A stretch of 64,000 nucleotides of DNA from Chitinophagales bacterium (lineage in GTDB: Bacteria > Bacteroidota > Bacteroidia > Chitinophagales > Chitinophagaceae): positions 1,054,001 through 1,118,000 of the forward strand of contig JAFLBI010000001.1 in assembly GCA_017303835.1 (NCBI GenBank), read 5' to 3'. The notes below the pieces were generated by a model. The model was given only the letters and a program-made list of their open reading frames with translations. It made no database searches and had not been told where the DNA came from. Made by a program: the position numbers and the translations under genes. Below are positions 8,339 through 16,944 of the stretch, one piece after another (the first letter of the stretch is position 1; the number at the start of each line of letters is the position of its first letter).

Positions 8339-8775
8339 TTGACAGCCTGTGAAGGCAGATACATGTCCTTGCCCTCTTTATTTACCATGATTAACTGACA
8401 ATCACTCAATGTAATTCCCTGCGTGGTTTCTCCCAGCTTACCAGACACGGTAATCGCCGTATTATACTCTATCCCTTTCAGCAATAACAATTGAGCTCCT
8501 TCAAAACTGCAAAAGCAATTAAATGCAGAAACAATCTGGTCTTTATGCTCTGCTAACTGAAAAAATACCTGATTACCTTTTGTTTCCTGCCCAACCAGAT
8601 AACCGGTTATGGTTACCAATGCCTCTGCATCAGACCGAAGCCTCAGGTATTCAATAGCCTCCCGCACATGTAAACCACTTCTTGCATTCTTTTTCTCCAA
8701 CATACGCTCACGGTAGTTGCTACATGAGACTAATCCGAAAAAAATCAGGCACAAAACAGTTGTCTTCAGGGTCAT
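8332..8775 (-). CDS. Predicted lipoprotein of unknown function
   Basis: This 147-residue protein has a lipoprotein signal (MTLKTTVLCLIFFGLVSCSN, Cys18). The mature part has an alternating beta pattern ('ALVTITGYLVGQETKGNQVFFQLAE', 'AITVSGKLGETTQGITLSDCQLI') that resembles a small OB-type barrel such as the tRNA_anti-like domain. That reading rests on strand pattern only. Three further cysteines cluster at 'NCFCSFEG' and 'DCQ'. It is monocistronic, convergent with the CotH gene and divergent from the next gene. Confidence 0.6.
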   Translation of the reverse strand: MTLKTTVLCLIFFGLVSCSNYRERMLEKKNARSGLHVREAIEYLRLRSDAEALVTITGYLVGQETKGNQVFFQLAEHKDQIVSAFNCFCSFEGAQLLLLKGIEYNTAITVSGKLGETTQGITLSDCQLIMVNKEGKDMYLPSQAVNY

Positions 8776-8911
8776 AAGAGTAAGCTTGTGCTACAAGGTA
8801 ACAAGGCAATCAAGTGGTAAGCGATGAAATATACCGGTGCTATTTGGCGTTCTTTATATGTGCCGGACAAATCCATAACCGATTTCTGCCGGTCAAGCAA
8901 TCCGCAGCTGC

Positions 8912-9817
8912 ATGAAAACAACCTTACCCATTCTCTGCCTAATGCTCATGTTTGGGCAGGCAAAAGCCCAAAATATCTCCGGCCATTGGTTTGGCAGTGG
9001 TAAACTCCAGATACCAGGTAACCACGATGCTTATCTGTCTGAGATTGTGATCAGACAAAAAGGCGTGCAGTTTTACGGACAAATACAATATTATTTCAGG
9101 GATAGCTTGCTGATTGAACCTATTCGTGGTGTATTCGATAAGAAAAAGATGACGGTCAAATTCAATCAGATACCGATCATTTATTACGGTTCTAAGAGCA
9201 CACGCCAGTCTGTGGATTGCCCAATGACAGGCGATTTTTCTCTGGTAGTTACATCCAAAGACTCATTATTAGTGGGTAAGCTGAGAAGCACGGAAACCTT
9301 TAAATACTCTTGTCCGAATATTTCCTTTATTCTAAAAAAATCCAACGATACGATTCTCTCTGCCAAAGTGGACTACGATGCACTTGAACCCATGCCTACT
9401 GAAAAAGAAGTTGTGGCTGCAAATACCATCAGCGAAGACGAATTGCGGAGAAGAGAATTTGAAGCAAGGAAAAAGAGACTGGTGACTGAACTAGAAGTAA
9501 ACAGCAAAATCATCAGTTTGGAATTCTATGATAATGGCGAGGTAGATTATGACTCTGTTTCTGTATTCCTGAATAATAAAATGATTAAGGGACCCACGAT
9601 GCTTACCCACAAAGCATTTCGTGTGTACATTCCCGTTGATACAACCAGCGAATACACGGAGTTAAGCATGTATGCAGAAAACACAGGACGTATTCCGCCA
9701 AACACAGCTTCCATCATCATCCGTGATGGTTTATCTCGTTATGAATTAAACTTAACTAGTGATATGGAAAATACCGCCACGATTCGCTTTAAGCGAAAGC
9801 GTGGCGATAGACCTTAA
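8912..9817 (+). CDS. Secreted protein of unknown function
   Basis: The product is 301 residues with a signal peptide ending near 'GQAKA'. The N-terminal half ('ISGHWFGSGKLQIPG...IVIRQKGVQFYGQIQYYF') reads like a lipocalin-type or other beta barrel beginning with the G-x-W strand. A charged helix ('SEDELRRREFEARKKRLVTELEV', around 170-195) leads to a second beta domain ('KIISLEFYDNGEVDYDSVSVFLNNKMI'), a motif found in other Bacteroidota secreted proteins. No catalytic residues are recognised. Its last four bases overlap the convergent parC. Confidence 0.6.
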   Translation: MKTTLPILCLMLMFGQAKAQNISGHWFGSGKLQIPGNHDAYLSEIVIRQKGVQFYGQIQYYFRDSLLIEPIRGVFDKKKMTVKFNQIPIIYYGSKSTRQSVDCPMTGDFSLVVTSKDSLLVGKLRSTETFKYSCPNISFILKKSNDTILSAKVDYDALEPMPTEKEVVAANTISEDELRRREFEARKKRLVTELEVNSKIISLEFYDNGEVDYDSVSVFLNNKMIKGPTMLTHKAFRVYIPVDTTSEYTELSMYAENTGRIPPNTASIIIRDGLSRYELNLTSDMENTATIRFKRKRGDRP

Positions 9818-12327
9818 CCGAATAAGTCGCCCTGTAATTGATCCTTTTCTGATTTATGCTCCCATTGCATTTCAACTGATTTGCTAAAGTCCATCAGCTT
9901 GGCACCTACGGCTTTCCAACCCATCACTTCCACCATTTTGGCCAGCTTGAATTTGGCACTACGTACCTGTGATCCACGTCCGGTCTGAACGGCTAAAATC
10001 GGCTCCTTATCAGTAGTAACAGCTTCGAGCACATTACCCTCTCCTTCTTTTACAAAGAGGAATTTATTGCGCAAGGTGGTAGTTTCAATTTTGAAACGCT
10101 TCACATTGTACTGTAGCTTATCCTTTTCCAGATACACAGCAGTTACAATCTTCTCAGGATTGAACTTCTCAATCAACAATATCTTATCCGCATCAAAACG
10201 CTGCGTTAATTCCGTATCAGTGATTTCATAATTGCCATCATTGTAGATGACCAACAACCTTTCCTCTCCATCAAACATACCCAAGTACTGCCCTTTCTCT
10301 TCTTTGTTCAATCGGCCAAACTGATCATCAAACCAAAGCTTGATACCAGCCAAGGTACTTCTACCCGCTTCTTTCAGTTTCACACTCTTGATGGGATACT
10401 TGGTTACTTGATTACCCATACTACCTCGGTTCTTAATATCCAATTCTTCAAAGTAAAACTCTAAGTCCTTATTACGAGCAGAACAATTTGGGCTAAGTAG
10501 AATCTTCACTACTTCTGCTTCACCATTTGGATTGGCCGTGAAATAATGCACTTTGCTCTTATCAGAACCTTTGGTAAGATCGTACTCTTTATCTCTAGTA
10601 ACACCTGTTACATTAAAACGCTTACCATAGCTCACACCTGTGGCGCCATCTACATAAATCATGTTGTAGGTAGTGCGCTCATCATTCTTTTTGAAAATAG
10701 CCGCATAGATGATGTCCTTGCCAATAAAGGTCTTGTCGCCCACTTTCACCACTTTCATAATACCACGTTTGGTAAAGACGATGATATCATCCAGATCAGA
10801 ACAATCGCAGACAAACTCATCCTTCTTCAAGCTGGTGCCCACAAAACCTTCTTCACGGTTCATGTACAGTTTCGCATTGGCAATAGCCACCTGCTGTACC
10901 TTGATGGTATCAAAAGGCCTGATTTCTGTTTTACGCTCTCTGCCCTTGCCATATTTCTGCAACAGATTCTCGAAATAAGCGATGGCAAACTCAGTGAGGT
11001 GCTCCAGATCATACTTTACCTGCTTAATATCTGCTTCAATACCCTTGATCTGATTGATCAAATCATCGATATCTAATTTGTAAATACGACGAACAGGTTT
11101 TTCCGTAAGCTTAAGAATATCCTCTCTCGTAATCTCTTTCTTCAATTGCTTGCGGAAAGGCTGGAATGCTTTGTCGATAGCTTCTAATACCTTATCCCAA
11201 GTCTCATGCTTTTTCTCCAACTCTTTGTAAATCTTCTCTTCAAAGAAGATTTTTTCCAGCGAAGTATAATGCCATTTGTTTTCCAGTTCGCTCAGCTTGA
11301 TTTGCAATTCCAGTTGCAGCAATTCTTTCGTCTTATCAACCGACAAACGCAACAAATCTGATGCACCGATGAACTGTGGCTTCTGATCCACAATCACACA
11401 TGCATTCGGTGAAATACTCACCTCGCAATCTGTAAATGCATACAATGCATCAATCGTAATATCTGGTGATATACCGGCTGCCAGTTCTACTGTAATCTCA
11501 ACATCCTTAGCTGTAGCATCAGTTACTTTCTTGATCTTGATCTTACCCTGATCATTGGCTTTCACAATCGACTCCATCAAAGAAGTAGTTGTAACACCAT
11601 AAGGTACAGAGCGAATCACCAGTGTTTTCTTATCCTGTTCTTCAATGATGGAGCGTACACGCACTTTACCGCCACGTCGGCCATCATTGTAGTTGCTCAC
11701 ATCAATCATACCGCCTGTCTGGAAATCTGGATAGAGCTCAAACTTCTTACCCTTAAGGTATTTGATGGAAGCATCAATCAGCTCGCAGAAATTGTGTGGT
11801 AAGATTTTGGTCGACAAACCCACGGCAATACCATCAGCACCTTGTGCCAACAGTAAAGGGAATTTCATCGGCAAGGTTACCGGCTCTTGCTTACGACCGT
11901 CATAACTCAATTGCCAATTGGTGGTCTTGGCATTAAAAGCTACTTCCAAAGCAAACTTGCTGAGACGTGCTTCAATATAACGAGCTGCGGCTGCATCATC
12001 GCCGGTACGTACATCACCCCAGTTACCCTGTGTATCAATCAGCAAATCCTTCTGCCCCATGTTCACGAGTGCTTCACCAATAGACGCATCACCATGCGGA
12101 TGGTACTGCATACTTTGACCGATGATATTGGCCACTTTGTTGTAGCGACCATCATCCATTTCTTTCATCGAGTGCAGGATACGACGCTGTACTGGTTTCA
12201 AACCATCTTCAACAGCGGGTACCGCACGTTCCAATATCACATAAGAAGCATAATCCAGAAACCAGCTCTTAAACTGTCCCTGTACGCCTGAATCATTTTT
12301 GTACACTGTGTTCTCTTGCTTCGCCAT
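9814..12327 (-). CDS. parC: DNA topoisomerase IV subunit A
   Basis: This 837-residue GyrA/ParC-type protein is the breakage-reunion subunit that decatenates chromosomes with ParE. The N-terminal winged helix region has 'ERAVPAVEDGLKPVQRRIL' and 'YHPHGDASI', and the catalytic Tyr is Y117 in 'AAARYIEARLS'. The core is followed by a coiled coil ('IEADIKQVKYDLEHLTEF') and a C-terminal domain with an irregular beta-pinwheel pattern. It lacks the glutamine-rich GyrA box of gyrase, and it lies in the same strand run as parE, so topoisomerase IV is preferred over gyrase. A cupin gene precedes it by 12 bases. Confidence 0.92.
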   Translation of the reverse strand: MAKQENTVYKNDSGVQGQFKSWFLDYASYVILERAVPAVEDGLKPVQRRILHSMKEMDDGRYNKVANIIGQSMQYHPHGDASIGEALVNMGQKDLLIDTQGNWGDVRTGDDAAAARYIEARLSKFALEVAFNAKTTNWQLSYDGRKQEPVTLPMKFPLLLAQGADGIAVGLSTKILPHNFCELIDASIKYLKGKKFELYPDFQTGGMIDVSNYNDGRRGGKVRVRSIIEEQDKKTLVIRSVPYGVTTTSLMESIVKANDQGKIKIKKVTDATAKDVEITVELAAGISPDITIDALYAFTDCEVSISPNACVIVDQKPQFIGASDLLRLSVDKTKELLQLELQIKLSELENKWHYTSLEKIFFEEKIYKELEKKHETWDKVLEAIDKAFQPFRKQLKKEITREDILKLTEKPVRRIYKLDIDDLINQIKGIEADIKQVKYDLEHLTEFAIAYFENLLQKYGKGRERKTEIRPFDTIKVQQVAIANAKLYMNREEGFVGTSLKKDEFVCDCSDLDDIIVFTKRGIMKVVKVGDKTFIGKDIIYAAIFKKNDERTTYNMIYVDGATGVSYGKRFNVTGVTRDKEYDLTKGSDKSKVHYFTANPNGEAEVVKILLSPNCSARNKDLEFYFEELDIKNRGSMGNQVTKYPIKSVKLKEAGRSTLAGIKLWFDDQFGRLNKEEKGQYLGMFDGEERLLVIYNDGNYEITDTELTQRFDADKILLIEKFNPEKIVTAVYLEKDKLQYNVKRFKIETTTLRNKFLFVKEGEGNVLEAVTTDKEPILAVQTGRGSQVRSAKFKLAKMVEVMGWKAVGAKLMDFSKSVEMQWEHKSEKDQLQGDLFG

Positions 12328-12339
12328 TACTAAGTTCTT

Positions 12340-12714
12340 TTATCTTTCTTCCCAAGAAAATGTATCTCCTTGTCCGTCTGCAAATGCGTTTAATTCCAAC
12401 ATCACAAAATCTGTTTCTGCCACTAACTCATGCCAGACATATGCTGGTACTTTTGCCATAGCCGGACCTTCTATCATAACAGTACCGTTTGCATCGGAAC
12501 GAGCATCACGCCAATTCAATCTTGCAACACCTTGCATAATCAGCAGCTTCTCTGGGTTTTTATGTGCCGTTCTTCCCTTATGAAACTGCCTGCCGCTTGC
12601 ACTACCTTTCTTCCGGTGCACCACTATGAATTGTCCGGTTCTATCATTATCGAACACAAAGGTTGCACCTCTTTCATCCGACCCAATCAATACCAATGGT
12701 TCAACAGTCACCAT
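12340..12714 (-). CDS. Cupin-like protein
   Basis: A predicted 124-residue single-domain protein. The pattern 'GQFIVVHRKKGSASGRQFHKGRTAHKNPEKLLIMQGVARLNW' followed by 'MIEGPAMAKVPAYVWHEL' matches the two cupin motifs of a small beta barrel. Candidate metal or ligand residues are H in 'QFHKG' and H in 'VWHEL'. Such cupins often act as sugar isomerase-like or ligand-binding proteins; none is indicated. The gene is 2 bases from the VOC gene upstream and 12 from parC, so it is almost certainly co-transcribed with them. Confidence 0.7.
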   Translation of the reverse strand: MVTVEPLVLIGSDERGATFVFDNDRTGQFIVVHRKKGSASGRQFHKGRTAHKNPEKLLIMQGVARLNWRDARSDANGTVMIEGPAMAKVPAYVWHELVAETDFVMLELNAFADGQGDTFSWEER

Positions 12715-12716
12715 AC

Positions 12717-13109
12717 TCAGCTTGCATAAATTTCCAATGGTTGTCCATCGGGGTCATTGAAAAAAAAGAAACGCTTATTCGTGTATTCGTCCACACGTAT
12801 CGCTTCCACTGCAACACCTTGTTCACTCAACCATATATGCCATGCATCTACATCTTTCACTGCAAATGCCAGATGACGTAAGCCCTTTGCTTCCGGATAA
12901 GAAGCACGCTCCTTACAATCAGGAAAAGAAAAGAGCTCAATTTGGTATTGCCCATTCACCGATAAATCCAGTTTCCAGGATTGTCTTTCTGCACGCCATA
13001 CTTCTTGCAATACTTCAAAGCCAAGGATGCGCGTGTAGAAATCCTTACTGCGGTTATAATCACCGGCAATAATGGCCACATGATGAATATGGTCAATCAA
13101 TGGTCTCAT
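12717..13109 (-). CDS. VOC family protein, GloA2/YaeR-like
   Basis: A 130-residue VOC protein. It opens with 'IDHIHHVAIIAGDYNRSKDFYTRILGFEVL' (metal-ligand His region and the F-Y-T-x-x-L-G-F motif), continues with 'LRHLAFAVKDVDAW' and ends 'FFFNDPDGQPLEIYAS', where E is a metal ligand. The arrangement closely resembles the SMU1112c/YaeR group. These are glyoxalase-like proteins with uncertain substrates. Its start overlaps the end of the DUF1835 gene by four bases (ATGA), which indicates translational coupling. Confidence 0.82.
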   Translation of the reverse strand: MRPLIDHIHHVAIIAGDYNRSKDFYTRILGFEVLQEVWRAERQSWKLDLSVNGQYQIELFSFPDCKERASYPEAKGLRHLAFAVKDVDAWHIWLSEQGVAVEAIRVDEYTNKRFFFFNDPDGQPLEIYAS

Positions 13110-13939
13110 TCAGCACTTGGTGTTGCGGCTGGCGCACTTGCTGTTTTCAATTGAATTTCCTTCCATCCTTTGTTCCAATCACCACTTAATTCAATATTTC
13201 CCTGTGCAGCCAATTCTCGTAAACGCCACACCAAAAATGCATCCCCTGTTTTGATCTTCATCTTACCCAACACATGCTGGAGATAACGACCCAGTTTTTG
13301 TGCTTCACCGGTAATGGCACTTAGTAATTCCTTATCGTAAAAATTAGCTTCTTTACTCACTATCTTTTTTCCACCTTCGAGAATGCGCACCATGGCTGAC
13401 TCGGTACACAATTTCTTCCATTCATCCGGATCTACTTCAAATTCACTCGGTGTAATGGGTCTAGCCAATTTCTTTGCCTTCAGGAATTCCTTAGGCTGTA
13501 TTTCATGCAAATGAGCCGGATAGAAAATATTTCCCTTCTCATTGATGAAAGGCAGGTTATTCATATATAGCACAAATACACGCCCCTGATATTCTTTGAG
13601 CTGACTCATCAGCCAAAAATACCCGCATACATCATGTTGGTTTTGTCCCATCCAAACCCATACAATTTCTTCCGGCTGTTCATCTAATGTTTTCAGTAGA
13701 TTGTGTACAGTCAGCTTATCATCTACAATATCCAGTTGCTCTGCATAAGGAGAAAACTCCAATACCTGTTTCCACCAATCGCGACGCGCTTGATAGCCTT
13801 CTGCCCCATAAATATCTCCAAGCGGACCAACGGCATAATCATCTTTGATTTCCAGTATCTCGCCTTGTAAGCTTTCGTCGAGTTCAATTGCAGCTTGTAG
13901 TGAAGCGATGTTCGCTGTTTCGAAAACTATATGAATCAT
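13106..13939 (-). CDS. DUF1835 domain-containing protein
   Basis: This 277-residue cytoplasmic protein begins 'MIHIVFETANIASLQAAIELDESLQGEILEIKDDYAVGPLGDI', the conserved DUF1835 opening. A C-terminal helical section ('TPSEFEVDPDEWKKLCTESAMVRILEGGKKIV' to 'AFLVWRLRELAAQGNIELSGDW') fits the DUF3658 domain often fused to it. The function is unknown. It heads the DUF1835-VOC-cupin-parC run and follows the four-helix gene after an AT-rich spacer. No signal peptide or membrane segment is visible. Confidence 0.8.
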   Translation of the reverse strand: MIHIVFETANIASLQAAIELDESLQGEILEIKDDYAVGPLGDIYGAEGYQARRDWWKQVLEFSPYAEQLDIVDDKLTVHNLLKTLDEQPEEIVWVWMGQNQHDVCGYFWLMSQLKEYQGRVFVLYMNNLPFINEKGNIFYPAHLHEIQPKEFLKAKKLARPITPSEFEVDPDEWKKLCTESAMVRILEGGKKIVSKEANFYDKELLSAITGEAQKLGRYLQHVLGKMKIKTGDAFLVWRLRELAAQGNIELSGDWNKGWKEIQLKTASAPAATPSAE

Positions 13940-13940
13940 A

Positions 13941-13980
13941 TCTTAATTAAGAATTAATAATTAACAATTAATAATTTAGG
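13941..13980. repeat. AT-rich imperfect repeat, left flank of the four-helix-bundle gene
   Basis: A run of TTAA/ATTAATAATTAA words fills the space between the DUF1835 start and the four-helix gene. The word ATTAATAATTAA here also occurs, in inverted orientation, in the right flank. Nothing else is recognisable in the spacer. Confidence 0.55.
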
Positions 13981-13985
13981 TTCGA

Positions 13986-14351
13986 CTAAGTACTTACGGA
14001 CGATGATTTGGATGTATTCAGGATTGCTGTCAGAATTTTGATCAGTTCATCACATCTTTCTAAAGTTTCCTGTAACATCGGTCTCATTGAATCCTCTGTT
14101 GTATGTATTAGTCTTAACCAATATTTAGTCTCCCTTGCTTCACGATAAGCTATCTCTAGCTTATGAATAAAATCTTTTCTAGAAGAGCCTCCAATTGCTT
14201 CCTCCACATTGGCGCCAATTGAAGTGCCACTCTTCAACAGCTGAGAACAGATTTCTCTTTCAACCCTTTCCGCTCTCAGCAACTTATGTAACTTGACTAT
14301 GGATACAGAAAACGCAAAGCTCTTTTCCAGTATCACATTCTCCTGCTTCAT
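13986..14351 (-). CDS. Four-helix bundle protein (23S rRNA intervening-sequence family)
   Basis: This 121-residue all-helical protein carries the family signature: 'FAFSVSIVKLHKLL', 'EICSQLLKSGTSIGANVEEAIGGSSRKDFIHKLEIAYREARETKYWLRLI'. The S-G-T-S-I-G-A-N-x-x-E-A and E-A-x-x-E-T-x-Y-W-L blocks are diagnostic. The family was first seen inside 23S rRNA intervening sequences and occurs widely in Bacteroidota as stand-alone genes. Its molecular role is unsettled. It separates parE from the other genes of the run and is flanked on both sides by AT-rich inverted repeats, which suggests that it was inserted. Confidence 0.88.
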   Translation of the reverse strand: MKQENVILEKSFAFSVSIVKLHKLLRAERVEREICSQLLKSGTSIGANVEEAIGGSSRKDFIHKLEIAYREARETKYWLRLIHTTEDSMRPMLQETLERCDELIKILTAILNTSKSSSVST

Positions 14352-14365
14352 ACCTCAACCTTTCT

Positions 14366-14393
14366 TCAATTCTTAATTTTTAATTATTAATCA
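14366..14393. repeat. AT-rich imperfect repeat, right flank of the four-helix-bundle gene
   Basis: The sequence between the four-helix gene start and the parE stop contains TTAATTATTAAT, the reverse complement of the ATTAATAATTAA word of the left flank. The repeat runs into the parE stop codon, so an insertion may have occurred right at the end of parE. Confidence 0.5.
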
Positions 14394-16289
14394 TTAATTC
14401 CCTCCTACTTCTTCGATTAAATCAAGTTCAACACGAAGATTATCAATAATAAAATCTTGTCGCTGCGGTGTATTCTTGCCCATATAATATTCTAGCAGTT
14501 GCTGAATATGATCGCCCTGCTCTAACAATACCGGCTGCAAGCGCATATCCTGTCCGATAAACCGTTCAAACTCATTGGGAGAAATCTCACCCAAACCTTT
14601 GAATCGAGTTATCTCAGGCTTATTACCTAATTTCTTCACCGCAGCTTGTTTTTCGGTTTCATCGTAACAGTAAATAGTTTCCTGCTTATTGCGTACACGG
14701 AACAGCGGCGTTTCCAGAATATAGACGTGACCTTTCTTCACCAGATCAGGGAAGAACTGGAGGAAGAACGTCATCAATAACAAACGAATGTGCATCCCAT
14801 CCACATCGGCATCGGTAGCAATAACAATGTTATTGTAACGCAACCCTTCCAAACCATCTTCAATATTCAGCGCGTGCTGCAACAGGTTAAACTCTTCATT
14901 CTCGTATACCACTTTCTTGGTCAATCCGAATGCGTTCAGTGGCTTACCACGCAAACTAAATACGGCCTGCGTTTCTACGCTACGCGCTTTGGTGATGGAA
15001 CCACTGGCACTATCACCTTCGGTAATGAAGATGGTACTCTGGTTTTGTAATGCGATGAAAGCCTCTTTATTCTTTGCTGGCAAATCATCGTTCATGTGCA
15101 CTTTACAATCGCGCAGTTTCTTATTGTGCAGGTTGGCTTTCTTCGCACGCTCATTCGCCAGCTTCTTGATACCAGCCAATTCCTTTCGCTCACGCTCATT
15201 CTGCTCAATGCGCTTTTTCAAGGCATCAGCTACAGCCGGATTGCGGTGTAAATAGTTATCCAGTTCCTTGGCCAGAAAATCCAGCACAAAGTTCTTCATA
15301 CTCGGACCGTTCTCATACACGTTCTGAGAACCCAGCTTGGTCTTTGTCTGACTTTCAAACACAGGCTCCTGCACACGCACAGCAACGGCTGCAACAATAC
15401 TGGTGCGGATATCTGATGTATCGTAATCCTTCTTAAAGAAATCGCGAATCACTTTTACATAAGCTTCACGAAAAGCCTGCTGGTGCGTACCGCCTTGCGT
15501 GGTGTATTGTCCGTTAACAAAAGAGAAAATATCTTCTCCGTATTCATTGTTATGGCTGATCGCCACTTCAATGTCTTCTCCCTTCAAGTGAATAATGGGA
15601 TAACGCAGCTCATCTTCGTTGGTCTTACGCTGCAACAAATCGAGCAAACCGTTTTTGCTGACAAACTTTTTACCATTCAGGTTAACAATCAATCCCGCAT
15701 TGAGGTAGCAATAGTTCCAAGCTTGTTCCTCAATATAGCCCATGCGGAAATTGAAGTTACGGAAGACCGTATCATCCGGAATGAACGTAACTAAAGTACC
15801 ATTGGGCTCAGTTGTCTTTGCTTCCTTATGCTCTACTTTCAATACGCCACGTTCAAACTCTGCTGTCTTTTCTTTGCCATCGCGATAAGCAGTGACCTTG
15901 AAATAATTACTCAAAGCGTTCACCGCTTTCGTACCCACACCATTCAAACCCACACTCTTCTGAAAAGCCTTACTATCGTATTTGGCACCTGTGTTGATTT
16001 TACTCACCACATCCACCACTTTACCCAAGGGAATACCACGACCATAATCACGAATCGTTACAGTCTTCTGATCAATGGTGATGTCAATTTGCTTACCGTA
16101 ACCCATCATATGCTCATCGATACAGTTATCGGTCACTTCTTTCAGTAACACATAGATACCATCATCCTGAGCAGAACCATCGCCCAGTTTACCGATATAC
16201 ATACCGGGTCTTAATCGGATATGCTCTTTCCAGTCGAGACTCCGGATATCGTCTTCCGTATAATTCACAGCCTGTTTATTCTCTGCCAT
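14394..16289 (-). CDS. parE: DNA topoisomerase IV subunit B
   Basis: A predicted 631-residue GyrB/ParE ATPase. The GHKL fold is visible in '[15 protein letters not shown]' (Mg-binding Asn), '[11 protein letters not shown]' and '[14 protein letters not shown]'. The TOPRIM domain has '[11 protein letters not shown]' and '[12 protein letters not shown]' (acidic metal site), and the end '[13 protein letters not shown]' is typical. It drives ATP-dependent strand passage with ParC, encoded further along the same strand. The ATG at 16289 (MAENKQ) is preferred because upstream in-frame sequence is Cys/Lys-rich and unlike the family. Its promoter region faces an inverted DnaA-box-like pair. Confidence 0.92.
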   Translation of the reverse strand: MAENKQAVNYTEDDIRSLDWKEHIRLRPGMYIGKLGDGSAQDDGIYVLLKEVTDNCIDEHMMGYGKQIDITIDQKTVTIRDYGRGIPLGKVVDVVSKINTGAKYDSKAFQKSVGLNGVGTKAVNALSNYFKVTAYRDGKEKTAEFERGVLKVEHKEAKTTEPNGTLVTFIPDDTVFRNFNFRMGYIEEQAWNYCYLNAGLIVNLNGKKFVSKNGLLDLLQRKTNEDELRYPIIHLKGEDIEVAISHNNEYGEDIFSFVNGQYTTQGGTHQQAFREAYVKVIRDFFKKDYDTSDIRTSIVAAVAVRVQEPVFESQTKTKLGSQNVYENGPSMKNFVLDFLAKELDNYLHRNPAVADALKKRIEQNERERKELAGIKKLANERAKKANLHNKKLRDCKVHMNDDLPAKNKEAFIALQNQSTIFITEGDSASGSITKARSVETQAVFSLRGKPLNAFGLTKKVVYENEEFNLLQHALNIEDGLEGLRYNNIVIATDADVDGMHIRLLLMTFFLQFFPDLVKKGHVYILETPLFRVRNKQETIYCYDETEKQAAVKKLGNKPEITRFKGLGEISPNEFERFIGQDMRLQPVLLEQGDHIQQLLEYYMGKNTPQRQDFIIDNLRVELDLIEEVGGN

Positions 16290-16364
16290 AGTCTTGATTT
16301 CACAACCCGCAAAAGTTAATTTTATACCCTGCCGGTGCAATTTTTCTTTTCTACAAACCTTGCA

Positions 16365-16399
16365 CAAATGTGGATAAACAAAATATTTATCTACATTTG
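16365..16399. promoter_or_regulatory. Inverted repeat made of two DnaA-box-like sites
   Basis: CAAATGTGGATAAA (16365-16378) and TTTATCTACATTTG (16386-16399) are reverse complements except at one position, separated by 7 bases. The left arm contains a perfect consensus DnaA box (TGTGGATAA, 16369-16377); the right arm contains TTATCTACA, one base from consensus. The right arm also contains TACATTTG (16392-16399), a good Bacteroidota downstream promoter box for the YkgJ gene. The element lies about 75 bases from the divergent parE start, so it could serve either gene. Confidence 0.5.
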
Positions 16400-16942
16400 A
16401 TTATCAACTACTTATCGCAACTCGAAACCAATCTCGGCAGGATGGCCCAGCTGGCCACAGAAAAAATCCGGGAAAATGACCTGTTCAAAACCTTTTTGAC
16501 CAATCATGAAGGCGAAGCCATCGACAAAACGGTAAGCCGACTGGAGACTGAAATCAGTCCGAAAATCAGTTGTACCGACTGTGGCAATTGCTGTAAAAGC
16601 CTGATGGTGAACATCACCCGACCAGAAGCCGATGCTGCCGCTGCGCACCTAGGCATGAGCAGTGCCGATTTTGATACACGCTTTGTAGAGAAAAGCGAGG
16701 ACGGCCCACTCATGATCATGAATGCCATTCCCTGTCATTTTCTTGAAAACAACGCCTGCAGCATTTATGAGCACCGCTTCGCGGGATGCAGAGAGTTTCC
16801 CGCATTACACTTACCTGAAGTGAACAAGCGACTCTTCACCATCTTTATGCACTACGACCGCTGCCCCATCATCTTTAATGTGATGGAATCCTTAAAAGTA
16901 GAAATGGGCTTTGATGCATCAACAATGCAGTGTAACTTGTAG
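16370..16942 (+). CDS. YkgJ family cysteine-cluster protein
   Basis: The frame from GTG gives 190 residues. Core motifs are '[31 protein letters not shown]', '[24 protein letters not shown]' and 'RCPII', the cysteine pattern of the YkgJ/CxxCxxCC zinc- or iron-cluster family. Its function is poorly defined. The true start is uncertain: the GTG lies inside the inverted repeat and upstream of a good promoter box, so TTG 16397 or ATG 16442 may be used. The amphipathic stretch before the ATG looks coding, which favours an upstream start. DUF1343 follows after two bases. Confidence 0.78.
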   Translation: MDKQNIYLHLIINYLSQLETNLGRMAQLATEKIRENDLFKTFLTNHEGEAIDKTVSRLETEISPKISCTDCGNCCKSLMVNITRPEADAAAAHLGMSSADFDTRFVEKSEDGPLMIMNAIPCHFLENNACSIYEHRFAGCREFPALHLPEVNKRLFTIFMHYDRCPIIFNVMESLKVEMGFDASTMQCNL

Positions 16943-16944
16943 GG

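Noticed and set aside
10546-11076. 176-residue plus-strand frame inside parC
   Set aside because: It is antisense to a clear ParC domain and reads as a shadow.
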